NCBI RefSeq assembly: GCF_963676685.1
Contig: NC_092345.1
Location: 32,201,585-32,265,584 of the forward strand
Source: Mytilus edulis
Lineage: Eukaryota > Mollusca > Bivalvia > Mytilida > Mytilidae
Direction of reading: 5' to 3'
DNA: 64,000 bases
Position numbers and translations under genes: made by a program. Within the stretch, counting starts at the first letter, position 1. The number at the start of each line of letters is the position of its first letter. A model generated the notes under the pieces. That model was given only the letters and a program-made list of their open reading frames with translations. It had not been told where the DNA came from and ran no database searches. This document shows, piece after piece, positions 44,608 to 59,400 of this stretch.

Positions 44608-47600
44608 GTTATAGACAGCATTAGGGTTAGGGTTATAGGCATCAATAGGGTTAGGGTTATAGACAGCATTAGGGTTAGGGTTATAGACAGCATTAGGGTT
44701 AGGGTTATAGACATCATTAGGGTTACAGCATTAGGGTTAGGGTTATAGACATCATTAGGGTTAGGGTTATAGACATTATTAGGGTTAGGGTTATAGACAT
44801 CATTAGGGTTAGGGTTATAGACATCATTATGGTTAGGGTTATAGACAGCATTAGGGTAAGGGTTATAGACAGCATTAGGGTTAGGGTTATAGACATCAAT
44901 AGGGTTAGGGTTATAGACATCATTAGGGTTAGGGTTATAGACATCATTAGGGTTAGGGTTATAGACATTATTAGGGTTAGGGTTATAGACAGCATTAAGG
45001 TTAGGGTTATAGACATCATTAGGGTTAGGGTTATAGACATCATTAGGGTTAGGGTTATAGACATCATTAGGATTAGGGTCATAGACAGCATTAGGGTTAG
45101 GGTTATAGACAGTATTAGGGTTAGGGTTATAGACATCATTAGGGTTATGGTTATAGACATCAATAGGGTTAGGGTTCTAGACAGCATTAGGGTTAGGTTT
45201 ATAGACATCAATAGGGTAGGGTTATCTACAGCATTAGGGTTAGGGTTATAGACATCATTAGGGTTAGGGTTATAGCCAGCATTATGGTTAGGGTTATAGA
45301 CATCAATAGGGTTCGGGTTATCTACTGCATTAGGGTTAGGGTTAAAGACAACATTAGGGTTAGGGTTATAGACAGCATTAGGGTTAGGGTTATAGACATC
45401 ATTAGGGTTAGGGTTATAGACATCATTAGGGTTACAGCATTAGGGTTAGGGTTAGGGTTAGGGTTATGGTTAGGGTTATAGACATGAATAGGGTTAGGGT
45501 TATAGACATCATTAGGGTTAGGGTTATAGACATCATTAGGGTTAGGGTTATAGACATCATTAGGGTTAGGGTTATAGACATTATTAGGGTTAGGGTTATA
45601 GACATCATTAGGGTTAGGGTTATAGACAACATTAAGGTTAGGGTTATAGACATCATTAGGGTTAGGGTTATAGACATTATTAGGGTTAGGGTTATAAACA
45701 TCATTAGGGTTAGGGTTATAGACATCATTAGGGTTAGGGTTATAGACAGCATTAGGGTTAGGGTTATAGACATCATTGGTGTTAGGGTTATAGACAGCAT
45801 TAGGGTTAGGGTTATAGACATCATTAGGGTTAGGGTTATAGACAGCATTAGGGTTAGGGTTATAGACAGCATTAGGGTTAGGGTTATAGACATCAATAGG
45901 GTTAGGGTTATAGACAGCATTAGGGTTAGGGTTATAGACAGCATTAGGGTTAGGGTTATAGACATCATTAGGGTTAGGGTTATAGACATCATTAGGGTTA
46001 GGGTTATAGTCAGCATTAGGGTTAGGGTTATAGACAGCATTAGGGTAAGGGTTATAGACAGCATTAGGGTTAGGGTTATAGACAGCATTAGGGTTAGGGT
46101 TATAGACAGCATTAGGGTAAGGGTTATAGACAGCATTAGGGTTAGGGTTATAGACATCAATAGGGTTAGGGTTATAGACAGCATTAGGGATGGGTTATAG
46201 ACAGCATTAGGGTTAGGGTTATAGACATCATTAGGGTTAGGGTTATAGTCAGCATTAGGGTTAGGGTTATAGACAGCATTAGGGTTAGGGTTATAGACAT
46301 CATTAGGGCTAGGGTTATAGACATCATTAGGGTTTGGGTTATAGAGATCATTTAGGTTAGGGTTATAGACAGCATTAGGGTAAGGGTTATAGACAGCATT
46401 AGGGTTAGGGTTATAGACATCATTAGGGTTACAGCATTAGGGTTAGGGTTATAGACATCATTAGGGTTAGGGTTATAGACATTATTAGGGTTAGGGTTAT
46501 AGACATCATTAGGGTTAGGGTTATAGACATCATTAGGGTTAGGGTTATAGACAGCATTATGGTTAGGGTTATAGACAGCATTAGGGTAAGGGTTATAGAC
46601 AGCATTAGGGTTAGGGTTATAGACATCAATAGGGTTAGGGTTATAGACATCATTAGGGTTAGGGTTATAGACATCATTAGGGTTAGGGTTATAGACATTA
46701 TTAGGGTTAGGGTTATAGAGAGCATTAAGGTTAGGGTTATAGACATCATTAGGGTTAGGGTTATAGACATCATTATGGTTAGGGTTATAGACATCATTAG
46801 GATTAGGGTTATAGACAGCATTATGGTTAGGGTTATAGACAGTATTAGGGTTAGGGTTATAGACATCATTAGGGTTATGGTTATAGACATCAATAGGGTT
46901 AGGGTTCTAGACAGCATTAGGGTTAGGTTTATAGACATCAATAGGGTAGGGTTATCTACAGCATTAGGGTTAGGGTTATAGACATCATTAGGGTTAGGGT
47001 TATAGCCAGCATTATGGTTAGGGTTATAGACATCAATAGGGTTCGGGTTATCTACTGCATTAGGGTTAGGGTTAAAGACAACATTAGGGTTAGGGTTATA
47101 GACAGCATTAGGGTTAGGGTTATAGACATCATTAGGGTTAGGGTTATAGACATCATTAGGGTTACAGCATTAGGGTTAGGGTTAGGGTTAGGGTTATGGT
47201 TAGGGTTATAGACATGAATAGGGTTAGGGTTATAGACATCATTAGGGTTAGGGTTATAGACATCATTAGGGTTAGGGTTATAGACATCATTAGGGTTAGG
47301 GTTATAGACATTATTAGGGTTAGGGTTATAGACATCATTAGGGTTAGGGTTATAGACAACATTAAGGTTAGGGTTATAGACATCATTAGGGTTAGGGTTA
47401 TAGACATTATTAGGGTTAGGGTTATAAACATCATTAGGGTTAGGGTTATAGACATCATTAGGGTTAGGGTTATAGACAGCATTAGGGTTAGGGTTATAGA
47501 CATCATTGGTGTTAGGGTTATAGACAGCATTAGGGTTAGGGTTATAGACATCATTAGGGTTAGGGTTATAGACAGCATTAGGGTTAGGGTTATAGAAAGC

Positions 47601-50600
47601 ATTAGGGTTAGGGTTATAGACATCAATAGGGTTAGGGTTATAGACAGCATTAGGGTTAGGGTTATAGACAGCATTAGGGTTAGGGTTATAGACATCATTA
47701 GGGTTAGGGTTATAGACATCATTAGGGTTAGGGTTATAGTCAGCATTAGGGTTAGGGTTATAGACAGCATTAGGGTAAGGGTTATAGACAGCATTAGGGT
47801 TAGGGTTATAGACAGCATTAGGGTTAGGGTTATAGACAGCATTAGGGTAAGGGTTATAGACAGCATTAGGGTTAGGGTTATAGACATCAATAGGGTTAGG
47901 GTTATAGACAGCATTAGGGTTAGGGTTATAGACAGCATTAGGGTTAGGGTTATAGACATCATTAGGGTTAGGGTTATAGTCAGCATTAGGGTTAGGGTTA
48001 TAGACAGCATTAAGGTTAGGGTTATAGACATCATTAGGGCTAGGGTTATAGACATCATTAGGGTTTGGGTTATAGAGATCATTTAGGTTAGGGTTATAGA
48101 CAGCATTAGGGTAAGGGTTATAGACAGCATTAGGGTTAGGGTTATAGACATCATTAGGGTTACAGCATTAGGGTTAGGGTTATAGACATCATTAGGGTTA
48201 GGGTTATAGACATTATTAGGGTTAGGGTTATAGACATCATTAGGGTTAGGGTTATAGACATCATTAGGGTTAGGGTTATAGACAGCATTATGGTTAGGGT
48301 TATAGACAGCATTAGGGTAAGGGTTATAGACAGCATTAGGGTTAGGGTTATAGACATCAATAGGGTTAGGGTTATAGACATCATTAGGGTTAGGGTTATA
48401 GACATCATTAGGGTTAGGGTTATAGACATTATTAGGGTTAGGGTTATAGACAGCATTAAGGTTAGGGTTATAGACATCATTAGGGTTAGGGTTATAGACA
48501 TCATTAGGGTTAGGGTTATAGACATCATTAGGATTAGGGTTATAGACAGCATTAGGGTTAGGGTTATAGACAGTATTAGGGTTAGGGTTATAGACATCAT
48601 TAGGGTTATGGTTATAGACATCAATAGGGTTAGGGTTCTAGACAGCATTTGGGTTAGGTTTATAGACATCAATAGGGTAGGGTTATCTACAGCATTAGGG
48701 TTAGGGTTATAGACATCATTAGGGTTAGGGTTATAGCCAGCATTATGGTTAGGGTTATAGACATCAATAGGGTTCGGGTTATCTACTGCATTAGGGTTAG
48801 GGTTAAAGACAACATTAGGGTTAGGGTTATAGACAGCATTAGGGTTAGGGTTATAGACATCATTAGGGTTAGGGTTATAGACATCATTAGGGTTACAGCA
48901 TTAGGGTTAGGGTTAGGTTTAGGGTTATGGTTAGGGTTATAGACATGAATAGGGTTAGGGTTATAGACATCATTAGGGTTAGGGTTATAGACATCATTAG
49001 GGTTAGGGTTATAGACATCATTAGGGTTAGGGTTATAGACATTATTAGGGTTAGGGTTATAGACATCATTAGGGTTAGGGTTATAGACAGCATTAAGGTT
49101 AGGGTTATAGACATCATTAGGGTTAGGGTTATAGACATTATTAGGGTTAGGGTTATAAACATCATTAGGGTTAGGGTTATAGACATTATTAGGGTTAGCG
49201 TTATAGACAGAATTAGGGTTAGGGTTATAGACAGCATTAGGGTTAAGGTTATAGACATCATTAGGGTTATAGACATCATTAGGGTTATAGACATCATTAG
49301 GGTTAGGGTTATAGACATCAATAGGGTTATAGACATCATTAGGGTTAGGGTTATAGACATCATTAGGGTTAGGGTTATAGTCAGCATTAGGGTTAGGGTT
49401 ATAGACAGCATTAGGGTTAGGGTTATAGACATCATTAGGGCTAGGGTTATAGACATCATTAGGGTTTGGGTTATAGAGATCATTTAGGTTAGGGTTATAG
49501 ACAGCATTAGGGTAAGGGTTATAGACAGCATTAGGGTTAGGGTTATAGACATCATTAGGGTTACAGCATTAGGGTTAGGGTTATAGACATCATTAGGGTT
49601 AGGGTTATAGACATTATTAGGGTTAGGGTTATAGACATCATTAGGGTTAGGGTTATAGACATCATTAGGGTTAGGGTTATAGACAGCATTAGGGTTAGGG
49701 TTATAGACAGCATTAGGGTAAGGGTTATAGACAGCATTAGGGTTAGGGTTATAGACATCAATAGGGTTAGGGTTATAGACATCATTAGGGTTAGGGTTAT
49801 AGACATCATTAGGGTTAGGGTTATAGACATTATTAGGGTTAGGGTTATAGACAGCATTAAGGTTAGGGTTATAGACATCATTAGGGTTAGGGTTATAGAC
49901 ATCATTAGGGTTAGGGTTATAGACATCATTAGGATTAGGGTTATAGACAGCATTAGGGTTAGGGTTATAGACAGTATTAGGGTTAGGGTTATAGACATCA
50001 TTAGGGTTATGGTTATAAACATCAATAGGGTTAGGGTTCTAGACAGCATTAGGGTTAGGTTAATAGACATCAATAGGGTAGGGTTATCTACAGCATTAGG
50101 GTTAGGGTTATAGACATCATTAGGGTTAGGGTTATAGCCAGCATTATGGTTAGGGTTATAGACATCAATAGGGTTCGGGTTATCTACTGCATTAGGGTTA
50201 GGGTTAAAGACAACATTAGGGTTAGGGTTATAGACAGCATTAGGGTTAGGGTTATAGACATCATTAGGGTTAGGGTTATAGACATCATTAGGGTTACAGC
50301 ATTAGGGTTAGGGTTAGGGTTAGGGTTATGGTTAGGGTTATAGACATGAATAGGGTTAGGGTTATAGACATCATTAGGGTTAGGGTTATAGACATCATTA
50401 GGGTTAGGGTTATAGACATCATTAGGGTTAGGGTTATAGACATTATTAGGGTTAGGGTTATAGACATCATTAGGGTTACAGCATTAGGGTTAGGGTTATA
50501 GACAGCATTAAGGTTAGGGTTATAGACATCATTAGGGTTAGGGTTATAGACATTATTAGGGTTAGGGTTATAGACATCATTAGGGTTAGGGTTATAGACA

Positions 50601-53400
50601 TCATTAGGGTTAGCGTTATAGACAGAATTAGGGTTAGGGTTATAGACAGCATTAGGGTTAAGGTTATAGACATCATTAGGGTTATAGACATCATTAGGGT
50701 TATAGACATCATTAGGGTTAGGGTTATAGACATCAATAGGGTTATAGACATCATTAGGGTTAGGGTTATAGACATCATTAGGGTTAGGGTTATAGTCAGC
50801 ATTAGGGTTAGGGTTATAGACAGCATTAGTGTTAGGGTTATAGACATCATTAGGGCTAGGGTTATAGACATCATTAGGGTTTGGGTTATAGAGATCATTC
50901 AGGTTAGGGTTATAGACAGCATTAGGGTAAGGGTTATACACAGCATTAGGGTTAGGGTTCTAGACATCATTAGGGTTACAGTATTGGCGTTAGGGTTGTA
51001 GACATCATTAGGGTTAAGGTTATAGACATTATTAGGGTTAGGGTTATAGACATCATTAGGGTTATCTACAGCATTAGGGTTAGGGTTATAGACAGCATTA
51101 GGGTAAGGGTTATAGACAGCATTAGGGTTAGGGTTATAGACATCAATAGGGTTAGGGTTATAGACATTATTAGGGTTAGGGTTATAGACATCATTAGGGT
51201 TATCTACAGCATTAGGGTTAGGGTTATAGACAGCATTAGGGTAAGGGTTATAGACAGCATTAGGGTTAGGGTTATAGACATCAATAGGGTTAGGGTTATA
51301 GACATCATTAGGGTTAGGGTTATAGACATCATTAGGGTTAGGGTTATAGACATTATTAGGGTTAGGGTTATAGACAGCATTAAGGTTAGGGTTATAGACA
51401 TCATTAGGGTTAGGGTTATAGACATCATTAGGGTTAGGGTTATAGACATCATTAGGATTAGGGTTATAGACAGCATTAGGGTTAGGGTTATAGACAGTAT
51501 TAGGGTTAGGGTTATAGACATCATTAGGGTTATGGTTATAAACATCAATAGGGTTAGGGTTCTAGACAGCATTAGGGTTAGGTTAATAGACATCAATAGG
51601 GTAGGGTTATCTACAGCATTAGGGTTAGGGTTATAGACATCATTAGGTTTAGGGTTATAGCCAGCATTATGGTTAGGGTTATAGACATCAATAGGGTTCG
51701 GGTTATCTACTGCATTAGGGTTAGGGTTAAAGACAACATTAGGGTTAGGGTTATAGACAGCATTAGGGTTAGGGTTATAGACATCATTAGGGTTAGGGTT
51801 ATAGACATCATTAGGGTTACAGCATTAGGGTTAGGGTTAGGGTTAGGGTTATGGTTAGGGTTATAGACATGAATAGGGTTAGGGTTATAGACATCATTAG
51901 GGTTAGGGTTATAGACATCATTAGGGTTAGGGTTATAGACATCATTAGGGTTAGGGTTATAGACATTATTAGGGTTAGGGTTATAGACATCATTAGGGTT
52001 ACAGCATTAGGGTTAGGGTTATAGACAGCATTAAGGTTAGGGTTATAGACATCATTAGGGTTAGGGTTATAGACATTATTAGGGTTAGGGTTATAGACAT
52101 CATTAGGGTTAGGGTTATAGACATCATTAGGGTTAGCGTTATAGACAGAATTAGGGTTAGGGTTATAGACAGCATTAGGGTTAAGGTTATAGACATCATT
52201 AGGGTTATAGACATCATTAGGGTTATAGACATCATTAGGGTTAGGGTTATAGACATCAATAGGGTTATAGACATCATTAGGGTTAGGGTTATAGACATCA
52301 TTAGGGTTAGGGTTATAGTCAGCATTAGGGTTAGGGTTATAGACAGCATTAGTGTTAGGGTTATAGACATCATTAGGGCTAGGGTTATAGACATCATTAG
52401 GGTTTGGGTTATAGAGATCATTCAGGTTAGGGTTATAGACAGCATTAGGGTAAGGGTTATACACAGCATTAGGGCTAGGGTTATAGACATCATTAGGGTT
52501 ACAGTATTGGCGTTAGGGTTGTAGACATCATTAGGGTTAAGGTTATAGACATTATTAGGGTTAGGGTTATAGACAGCATTAGGGTTAGGGTTATAGACAG
52601 CATTAGGATAAGGGTTATAGACAGCATTAGGGTTAGGGTTATAGACATCAATAGGGTTAGGGTTAAAGACAGCATTAGGGTTAGGGTTATAGACAGCATT
52701 AGGGTTAGGATTATAGACATCATTAGGGTTAGGGTTATAGTCAGCATTAGGGTTAGGGTTATAGACAGCATTAGTGTTAGGGTTATAGACATCATTAGGG
52801 CTAGGGTTATAGACATCATTAGGGTTTGGGTTATAGAGATCATTCAGGTTAGGGTTATAGACAGCATTAGGGAAAGGGTCATACACAGCATTAGGGTTAG
52901 GGTTATAGACATCATTAGGGTTACAGCATTAGCGTTAGGGTTATAGACATCATTAGGGTTAGGGTTATAGACATTATTAGGGTTAGGGTTATAGACATCA
53001 TTAGGGTTAGGGTTATAGACATCATTAGGGTTAGGGTTATAGACAGCATTAGGGTTAGGGTTATAGACAGCATTAGGGTTAGGGTTATAGACATGAATAG
53101 GGTTAGGGTTATAGACATCATTAGGGTTAGGGTTATAGACATCATTAGGGTTAGGGTTATAGACATTATTAGGGTTAGGGTTATAGACATCATTAGGGTT
53201 AGGGTTATAGACATTATTAGGGTTAGTGTGATCGACATCATTAGGGTTATCCACAGCATGAGGGTTAGGGTTATAGACAGCATTAGGGTTAGGGTTATAG
53301 AGATCATTCAGGTTAGGGTTATAGACAGCATTAGGGAAAGGGTCATACACAGCATTAGGGTTAGGGTTATAGACATCATTAGGGTTACAGCATTAGCGTT
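44608..53400 (+). repeat. Telomere-like 24-bp composite satellite, block 2
   Basis: Same 24-bp unit family as block 1. Landmark segments recur at 44829, 46559 and 48290 (offsets 1,730-1,731 bp), and at 45284, 47014, 48745, 50146 and 51669 (offsets 1,730, 1,731, 1,401 and 1,523 bp). The higher-order repeat here is therefore about 1.73 kb with shortened versions to the right. Each copy has one run of four head-to-tail TTAGGG hexamers, then TTATGGTTAGGG and a TTATAGACATGAAT unit. Confidence 0.96.
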
Positions 53401-56400
53401 AGGGTTATAGACATCATTAGGGTTAGGGTTATAGACATTATTAGGGTTAGGGTTATAGACATCATTAGGGTTAGGGTTATAGACATCATTAGGGTTAGGG
53501 TTATGGACATCATAAGGGTTAGGGTTATAGACATCATTAGGGTTAGGGTTATAGACATCAATAGGGTTATAGACATCATTAGGGTTAGGGTTATAGACAT
53601 CATTAGGGTTAGGGTTATAGACATCATTAGGGTTAGGGTTATAGACATCAATAGGGTTATAAACATAATTAGAGTTAGGGTTATAGACATCATTAGGGTT
53701 AGGGTTATAGACATCATTAGGGTTAGGGTTATAGACATCATTAGGGTTAGGGTTAAAGACAGCTTTAGGGTTCGGGTTATAGACAGCATTAGGGTTAGGG
53801 TTATAGACATTATTAGGGTTAGGGTTATAGACGGCATTAGGGTTAGGGTTATAGGCATCATTAGGGTTAGGGTTAAAGACATCATTAGGGTTAGAGTTAT
53901 AGACAGCATTAGGGTTAGGGTTATAGACATCATAAGGGTTAAGGTCATAGACATCATTAGGGTTATCTACAGCATTAGGGTTAGGGTTATAGACAGCATA
54001 AGGGTTAGGGTTATAGACATCATTAGGGTTAAGGTTATAGACATCATAAGGGTTATAGACATCATTAGGGTTAGGGTTAGAGACATCAATAGGGTTATAG
54101 ACATCATTAGGGTTAGGGTTATAGACATCATTAGGGTTAGGGTTATAGACATCAATAGGGTTATAAACATCATTAGGGTTAGGGTTATAGACATCATTAG
54201 GGTTAGGGTTATAGACATCATTAGGGTTAGGGTTATAGACATCATTAGGGTTAGGGTTATAGACATCATTAGGGTTAGGGTTAAAGACAGCTTTAGGGTT
54301 CGGGTTATAGACAGCATTAGGGTTAGGGTTATAGACATCATTAGGGTTACAGCATTAGCGTTAGGGTTATAGACATCATTAGGGTTAGGGTTATAGACAT
54401 TATTAGGGTTAGGGTTATAGACATCATTAGGGTTAGGGTTATAGACATCATTAGGGTTAGGGTTATAGACAGCATTAGGGTTAGGGTTATAGACAGCATT
54501 AGGGTTAGGGTTATAGACATGAATAGGGTTAGGGTTATAGACATCATTAGGGTTAGGGTTATAGACATCATTAGGGTTAGGGTTATAGACATTATTAGGG
54601 TTAGGGTTATAGACATCATTAGGGTTATCTACAGCATTAAGGTTAGGGTTATAGACAGCATTAGGGTTAGGGTTATAGACATCATTAGGGTTAGGGTTAT
54701 AGACATTATTAGGGTTAGGGTTATAGACATCATTAGGGTTAGGGTTATAGACATTATTAGGGTTAGTGTGATCGACATCATTAGGGTTATCCACAGCATG
54801 AGGGTTAGGGTTATAGACAGCATTAGGGTTAGGGTTATGGACATCATAAGGGTTAGGGTTATAGACATGATTAGGGTTAGGGTTATAGACATCAATAGGG
54901 TTATAGACATCATTAGGGTTAGGGTTATAGACATCATTAGGGTTAGGGTTATAGACATCATTAGGGTTAGGGTTATAGACATCAATAGGGTTATAAACAT
55001 AATTAGAGTTAGGGTTATAGACATCATTAGGGTTAGGGTTATATACATCATTAGGGTTAGGGTTATAGACATCATTAGGGTTAGGGTTAAAGACAGCTTT
55101 AGGATTCGGGTTATAGACAGCATTAGGGTTAGGGTTATAGACATTATTAGGGTTAGGGTTATAGACGGCATTAGGGTTAGGGTTATAGGCATCATTAGGG
55201 TTAGGGTTAAAGACATCATTAGGGTTAGAGTTATAGACAGCATTAGGGTTAGGGTTATAGACATCATTAGGGTTAAGGTTATAGACATCATTAGGGTTAT
55301 CTACAGCATTAGGGTTAGGGTTGTAGACAGCATAAGGGTTAGGGTTATAGACATCATTAGGGTTAAGGTTATAGACATCATAAGGGTTATAGACATCATT
55401 AGGGTTAGGGTTAGAGACATCAATAGGGTTATAGACATCATTAGGGTTAGGGTTATAGACATCATTAGGGTTAGGGTTATAGACATCAATAGGGTTATAA
55501 ACATCATTAGGGTTAGGGTTATAGACATCATTAGGGTTAGGGTTATAGACATCATTAGGGTTAGGGTTATAGACATCATTAGGGTTAGGGTTATAGACAT
55601 CATTAGGGTTAGGGTTAAAGACAGCTTTAGGGTTCGGGTTATAGACAGCATTAGGGTTAGGGTTATAGACATCATTAGGGTTACAGCATTAGCGTTAGGG
55701 TTATAGACATCATTAGGGTTAGGGTTATAGACATTATTAGGGTTAGGGTTATAGACATCATTAGGGTTAGGGTTATAGACATCATTAGGGTTAGGGTTAT
55801 AGACAGCATTAGGGTTAGGGTTATAGACAGCATTAGGGTTAGGGTTATAGACATCATTAGGGTTAGGGTTATAGACATCATTAGGGTTAGGGTTATAGAC
55901 ATCATTAGGGTTAGGGTTATAGACATTATTAGGGTTAGGGTTATAGACATCATTAGGGTTATCTACAACATTAAGGTTAGGGTTATAGACAGCATTAGGG
56001 TTAGGGTTATAGACATCATTAGGGTTAGGGTTATATACATCATTAGGGTTAGGGTTATAGACATCATTAGGGTTAGGGTTAAAGACAGCTTTAGGGTTCG
56101 GGTTATAGACAGCATTAGGGTTAGGGTTATAGACATTATTAGGGTTAGGGTTATAGACGGCATTAGGGTTAGGGTTATAGGCATCATTAGGGTTAGGGTT
56201 AAAGACATCATTAGGGTTAGAGTTATAGACAGCATTAGGGTTAGGGTTATAGACATCATTAGGGTTAAGGTTATAGACATCATTAGGGTTATCTACAGCA
56301 TTAGGGTTAGGGTTATAGACAGCATAAGGGTTAGGGTTATAGACATCATTAGGGTTAAGGTTATAGACATCATAAGGGTTATAGACATCATTAGGGTTAG

Positions 56401-59400
56401 GGTTAGAGACATCAATAGGGTTATAGACATCATTAGGGTTAGGGTTATAGACATCATTAGGGTTAGGGTTATAGACATCAATAGGGTTATAAACATCATT
56501 AGGGTTAGGGTTATAGACATCATTAGGGTTAGGGTTATAGACATCATTAGGGTTAGGGTTATAGACATCATTAGGGTTAGGGTTATACACATCATTAGGG
56601 TTAGGGTTAAAGACAGCTTTAGGGTTCGGGTTATAGACAGCATTAGGGTTAGGGTTATAGACATCATTAGGGTTACAGCATTAGCGTTAGGGTTATAGAC
56701 ATCATTAGGGTTAGGGTTATAGACATTATTAGGGTTAGGGTTATAGACATCATTAGGGTTAGGGTTATAGACATCATTAGGGTTAGGGTTATAGACAGCA
56801 TTAGGGTTAGGGTTATAGACAGCATTAGGGTTAGGGTTATAGACATGAATAGGGTTAGGGTTATAGACATCATTAGGGTTAGGGTTATAGACATCATTAG
56901 GGTTAGGGTTATAGACATTATTAGGGTTAGGGTTATAGACATCATTAGGGTTATCTACAGCATTAAGGTTAGGGTTATAGACAGCATTAGGGTTAGGGTT
57001 ATAGACATCATTAGGGTTAGGGTTATAGACATTATTAGGGTTAGGGTTATAGACATCATTAGGGTTAGGGTTATAGACATTATTAGGGTTAGTGTGATCG
57101 ACATCATTAGGGTTATCCACAGCATGAGGGTTAGGGTTATAGACAGCATTAGGGTTAGGGTTATGGACATCATAAGGGTTAGGGTTATAGACATGATTAG
57201 GGTTAGGGTTATAGACATCAATAGGGTTATAGACATCATTAGGGTTAGGGTTATAGACATCATTAGGGTTAGGGTTATAGACATCATTAGGGTTAGGGTT
57301 ATAGACATCAATAGGGTTATAAACATAATTAGAGTTAGGGTTATAGACATCATTAGGGTTAGGGTTATATACATCATTAGGGTTAGGGTTATAGACATCA
57401 TTAGGGTTAGGGTTAAAGACAGCTTTAGGGTTCGGGTTATAGACAGCATTAGGGTTAGGGTTATAGACATTATTAGGGTTAGGGTTATAGACGGCATTAG
57501 GGTTAGGGTTATAGGCATCATTAGGGTTAGGGTTAAAGACATCATTAGGGTTAGAGTTATAGACAGCATTAGGGTTAGGGTTATAGACATCATTAGGGTT
57601 AAGGTTATAGACATCATTAGGGTTATCTACAGCATTAGGGTTAGGGTTGTAGACAGCATAAGGGTTAGGGTTATAGACATCATTAGGGTTAAGGTTATAG
57701 ACATCATAAGGGTTATAGACATCATTAGGGTTAGGGTTAGAGACATCAATAGGGTTATAGACATCATTAGGGTTAGGGTTATAGACATCATTAGGGTTAG
57801 GGTTATAGACATCAATAGGGTTATAAACATCATTAGGGTTAGGGTTATAGACATCATTAGGGTTAGGGTTATAGACATCATTAGGGTTAGGGTTATAGAC
57901 ATCATTAGGGTTAGGGTTATAGACATCATTAGGGTTAGGGTTAAAGACAGCTTTAGGGTTCGGGTTATAGACAGCATTAGGGTTAGGGTTATAGACATCA
58001 TTAGGGTTACAGCATTAGCGTTAGGGTTATAGACATCATTAGGGTTAGGGTTATAGACATTATTAGGGTTAGGGTTATAGACATCATTAGGGTTAGGGTT
58101 ATAGACATCATTAGGGTTAGGGTTATAGACAGCATTAGGGTTAGGGTTATAGACAGCATTAGGGTTAGGGTTATAGACATCATTAGGGTTAGGGTTATAG
58201 ACATCATTAGGGTTAGGGTTATAGACATCATTAGGGTTAGGGTTATAGACATTATTAGGGTTAGGGTTATAGACATCATTAGGGTTATCTACAACATTAA
58301 GGTTAGGGTTATAGACAGCATTAGGGTTAGGGTTATAGACATCATTAGGGTTAGGGTTATATACATCATTAGGGTTAGGGTTATAGACATCATTAGGGTT
58401 AGGGTTAAAGACAGCTTTAGGGTTCGGGTTATAGACAGCATTAGGGTTAGGGTTATAGACATTATTAGGGTTAGGGTTATAGACGGCATTAGGGTTAGGG
58501 TTATAGGCATCATTAGGGTTAGGGTTAAAGACATCATTAGGGTTAGAGTTATAGACAGCATTAGGGTTAGGGTTATAGACATCATTAGGGTTAAGGTTAT
58601 AGACATCATTAGGGTTATCTACAGCATTAGGGTTAGGGTTATAGACAGCATAAGGGTTAGGGTTATAGACATCATTAGGGTTAAGGTTATAGACATCATA
58701 AGGGTTATAGACATCATTAGGGTTAGGGTTAGAGACATCAATAGGGTTATAGACATCATTAGGGTTAGGGTTATAGACATCATTAGGGTTAGGGTTATAG
58801 ACATCAATAGGGTTATAAACATCATTAGGGTTAGGGTTATAGACATCATTAGGGTTAGGGTTATAGACATCATTAGGGTTAGGGTTATAGACATCATTAG
58901 GGTTAGGGTTATACACATCATTAGGGTTAGGGTTAAAGACAGCTTTAGGGTTCGGGTTATAGACAGCATTAGGGTTAGGGTTATAGACATCATTAGGGTT
59001 ACAGCATTAGCGTTAGGGTTATAGACATCATTAGGGTTAGGGTTATAGACATTATTAGGGTTAGGGTTATAGACATCATTAGGGTTAGGGTTATAGACAT
59101 CATTAGGGTTAGGGTTATAGACAGCATTAGGGTTAGGGTTATAGACAGCATTAGGGTTAGGGTTATAGACATGAATAGGGTTAGGGTTATAGACATCATT
59201 AGGGTTAGGGTTATAGACATCATTAGGGTTAGGGTTATAGACATTATTAGGGTTAGGGTTATAGACATCATTAGGGTTATCTACAGCATTAAGGTTAGGG
59301 TTATAGACAGCATTAGGGTTAGGGTTATAGACATCATTAGGGTTAGGGTTATAGACATTATTAGGGTTAGTGTGATCGACATCATTAGGGTTATCCACAG

